NCBI GenBank assembly: GCA_020217265.1 | Contig: JAIWOS010000193.1 | Coordinates: 1-9,890, forward strand | From: Thiobacillus sp. | Lineage (GTDB): Bacteria; Pseudomonadota; Gammaproteobacteria; Burkholderiales; Thiobacillaceae | Direction of reading: 5' to 3' | Length of the DNA stretch: 9,890 nucleotides | In this document: one piece after another, positions 8,238-9,890 of the stretch | Layout: the number at the start of each line of letters is the position of its first letter | Position numbering within the stretch: the stretch's first letter is position 1 | Program-made: the position numbers and the translations under genes | The notes under the pieces: model-generated | The model's input: only the letters and a program-made list of their open reading frames with translations | Database searches by the model: none | Told to the model about the DNA's origin: nothing

Positions 8238-9188
8238 GTGTCCATAGACAACCTGATGGTGTTCACGGGGAATGCCAACCCCCGTCTGGCCAGCGATGTG
8301 GTGCGCCATCTCAATATCCACCTGGGGCGCGCGACCGTGTCGCGCTTCTCGGACGGCGAGGTGATGGTCGAAATCCTCGAAAACGTGCGCGGCAAGGACG
8401 TGTTCGTGCTGCAGTCGACCTGCCAGCCGACCAACGACACGCTGATGGAAGTGATGGTGATGGTCGATGCGCTGAAGCGCGCCTCGGCCGGTCGCATCAC
8501 CGCCGCGATTCCCTACTACGGCTATGCGCGGCAGGATCGCCGCACCCGCTCGGCGCGGGTGGCGATCACCGCCAAGGTGGTGGCGAACATGCTCGCCGGC
8601 GCGGGCATCGACCGCCTGCTGACGATGGATCTGCACTCCGACCAGATCCAGGGCTTCTTCGACATCCCGGTCGACAACATCTATTCCAGCCCGATCCTCC
8701 TGGGCGACATCTGGAAGCGCAACCACCCGAATCTCATGGTGGTGTCGCCGGACGTGGGCGGCGTGGTGCGCGCGCGGGCGATCGCCAAGCGGCTCGAGTG
8801 CGATCTGGCGATCATCGACAAGCGCCGGCCCAAGCCCAACGTGGCGAAGGTGATGCACATCATCGGCGACGTGAAGGATCGCACCTGCATCATCATGGAC
8901 GACATGGTCGATACCGCAAATACCCTGTGCGAAGCCGCGGCGGCGCTCAAGGAGCACGGCGCGAAGAAGGTCATGGCCTATTGCACGCACGGCGTGCTGT
9001 CGGGTGCGGCAGCCGAGCGGATCGCCAATTCGGCGATGGACGAACTGGTGGTGACCGATACCATTCCGCTGCGCGACGATGCGCGCGCGTGCAGCAAAAT
9101 CCGGCAATTGTCGGTGGCTGAACTGCTGGCGGAAACGATCCGCCGCATCAGCAACGAAGATTCCGTCAGCTCGCTCTTCATCGAATAG
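8238..9188 (+). CDS. prs: Ribose-phosphate pyrophosphokinase (PRPP synthetase)
   Basis: Prs transfers pyrophosphate from ATP to ribose 5-phosphate to give PRPP, the precursor of purines, pyrimidines, histidine, tryptophan and NAD; it is cytoplasmic and oligomeric. With the GTG start it is 316 residues, the usual class I length. Motifs include FSDGE (37-41), [10 protein letters not shown] (93-102) of the catalytic region, the catalytic His133 in [11 protein letters not shown] (131-141), SPDVGG (170-175), the flexible-loop segment DKRRPKPN (194-201) and the PRPP-binding loop [12 protein letters not shown] (218-229). Longer in-frame upstream starts run back through the terminator and tRNA, so they are not used. 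The gene lies between two rho-independent terminators and has no clear promoter of its own; rplY follows after 58 bp. Confidence 0.98.
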   Translation: MSIDNLMVFTGNANPRLASDVVRHLNIHLGRATVSRFSDGEVMVEILENVRGKDVFVLQSTCQPTNDTLMEVMVMVDALKRASAGRITAAIPYYGYARQDRRTRSARVAITAKVVANMLAGAGIDRLLTMDLHSDQIQGFFDIPVDNIYSSPILLGDIWKRNHPNLMVVSPDVGGVVRARAIAKRLECDLAIIDKRRPKPNVAKVMHIIGDVKDRTCIIMDDMVDTANTLCEAAAALKEHGAKKVMAYCTHGVLSGAAAERIANSAMDELVVTDTIPLRDDARACSKIRQLSVAELLAETIRRISNEDSVSSLFIE

Positions 9189-9201
9189 CGGCCGATCGAA
9201 T

Positions 9202-9224
9202 GCCCCTGGTCGCGGGGGCTTTTT
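9202..9224 (+). terminator. Rho-independent terminator/attenuator between prs and rplY
   Basis: GCCCC (9202-9206) pairs with GGGGC (9215-9219) around an 8-nt loop, followed by five T (9220-9224). The stem is short but all G-C. It lies 14 bp after prs and 22 bp before rplY, so rplY needs read-through or a promoter not recognised here. Confidence 0.7.
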
Positions 9225-9235
9225 ATGTCATTTTT

Positions 9236-9240
9236 GGAGA
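9236..9240 (+). promoter_or_regulatory. Ribosome binding site deciding the rplY start
   Basis: GGAGA lies 6 nt before the ATG at 9247. It fixes that start, although the same frame stays open upstream across the terminator and the end of prs. Confidence 0.75.
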
Positions 9241-9246
9241 AATTTC

Positions 9247-9855
9247 ATGGAAATCGAAGTCATTGCTTTCAAGCGTGATGCGCAGGGATCGAGTGCGAGC
9301 CGCCGCCTGCGCCGCGCCGGCAAGGTCCCCGGCATCGTCTATGGCGGCACCGCCGCGCCGATGCAGATCGAGCTGGATCACAACGCGCTCTACCACGCCC
9401 TGCGCAAGGAGGCCTTCCATTCGTCCGTGCTGACGCTCACCGTCGACGGCAACAAGGAATCGGTCCTGCTGCGCGATACCCAGTGGCATCCCTACAAGCA
9501 GCAGGTGCTGCATGTCGATTTCCAGCGTGTCGACAAGGATCACAAGATCCACGTCAAGGTGCCGCTGCACTTCCTCAACGCCGACGTCGCGCCGGGCGTC
9601 AAGACCGGCGGCGGCAAGCCGCACCACATCGTCACCGAACTCGACGTGCAGTGCTTCCCCGGCAGCCTGCCCGAATTCATTGCGGTGGACATGGGCAAGC
9701 TGGAAGTGGGCCATTCCATCCACGCCAACGACCTCGTGCTGCCTGCCGGCGTCGAGCTGGTGGCGCACGTCAAGCAGGAAAACCCCGCGGTCGCGTCGAT
9801 CAACGCGCCCAAGGGTGGTGCGGCAGAAGAAACGCCCGCCGCGCCGGCGGCCTAA
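9247..9855 (+). CDS. rplY: 50S ribosomal protein L25, long form (general stress protein CTC)
   Basis: L25 binds 5S rRNA in the large ribosomal subunit. This 202-residue protein is the two-domain CTC/TL5 type rather than the short (~95 residue) E. coli form. An N-terminal L25 domain (about 1-95) holds the [13 protein letters not shown] signature (22-34) and the [13 protein letters not shown] stretch (81-93). A beta-rich C-terminal domain (about 96-185) includes [19 protein letters not shown] and [12 protein letters not shown]. An Ala/Glu/Pro tail ends the protein. A strong ribosome site sets the start. prs-rplY adjacency is widespread in proteobacteria, and pth usually follows, which would lie outside the window. 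The C-terminal domain is known in bacterial CTC proteins, sometimes linked to stress. Confidence 0.97.
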   Translation: MEIEVIAFKRDAQGSSASRRLRRAGKVPGIVYGGTAAPMQIELDHNALYHALRKEAFHSSVLTLTVDGNKESVLLRDTQWHPYKQQVLHVDFQRVDKDHKIHVKVPLHFLNADVAPGVKTGGGKPHHIVTELDVQCFPGSLPEFIAVDMGKLEVGHSIHANDLVLPAGVELVAHVKQENPAVASINAPKGGAAEETPAAPAA

Positions 9856-9868
9856 GGTGGCTGCGCGC

Positions 9869-9889
9869 CGCCGGCCAGCGCGGCCGGCG
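9869..9889 (+). terminator. GC-rich hairpin after rplY, possible terminator cut by the window edge
   Basis: CGCCGGCC-type stem: 9869-9876 pairs with 9882-9889 (8 bp, all G-C) around a 5-nt loop AGCGC. It starts 13 bp after the rplY stop. The T-run that would prove a terminator lies beyond the window, so this is tentative. Confidence 0.45.
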
Positions 9890-9890
9890 C

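Overview
This is an ordinary but densely packed stretch of chromosome from a high-GC bacterium (about two thirds G+C by eye, not counted). The gene order (M16 peptidase, rsmD, coaD, YfhL-type ferredoxin; mutM; TPR lipoprotein, lolB, ispE, tRNA-Gln, prs, rplY) and the protein sequences fit a betaproteobacterium. A Nitrosomonadales/Thiobacillus-like relative is my guess from memory of gene order, not something the sequence proves. LolB, lipoproteins with lipoboxes and a ferredoxin of the Allochromatium/YfhL type all indicate a Gram-negative cell.

Layout. Left block, + strand (1-1970): the C-terminal part of an M16-family peptidase-like protein cut by the window edge, then rsmD (16S rRNA G966 methylation), coaD (coenzyme A synthesis) and a 2[4Fe-4S] ferredoxin. 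The first three overlap, so this looks like one operon. Middle block, - strand (1974-4838): mutM (oxidised-base repair), then a dynamin-like GTPase. The GTPase converges on the ferredoxin gene with only 3 bp between the stop codons. Right block, + strand (4923-9855): an 84-bp divergent promoter region, then a TPR lipoprotein, lolB and ispE joined by 1-nt and 4-nt overlaps. A tRNA-Gln(UUG) follows 7 bp after ispE, then a rho-independent terminator, prs, a second terminator and rplY (ribosomal protein L25/CTC). A GC-rich hairpin at the right edge may be the rplY terminator.

How the genes relate. The right block mixes outer-membrane lipoprotein delivery (TPR lipoprotein, LolB), isoprenoid precursor synthesis (IspE), PRPP supply (Prs) and translation (tRNA-Gln, L25). 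The left block mixes rRNA modification, CoA synthesis and electron transfer. These are housekeeping clusters; no mobile element, phage, CRISPR array or defence system is visible. No gene-free stretch exceeds 300 bases.

Points worth checking are mostly regulatory: a possible leaderless mutM transcript at a divergent promoter where both genes lack Shine-Dalgarno sites, a good sigma70-like promoter inside ispE ahead of tRNA-Gln, prs sitting directly behind a terminator with no visible promoter of its own, and a dynamin-like GTPase with a variant P-loop and an uncertain start. I do not see a convincing undescribed system here.
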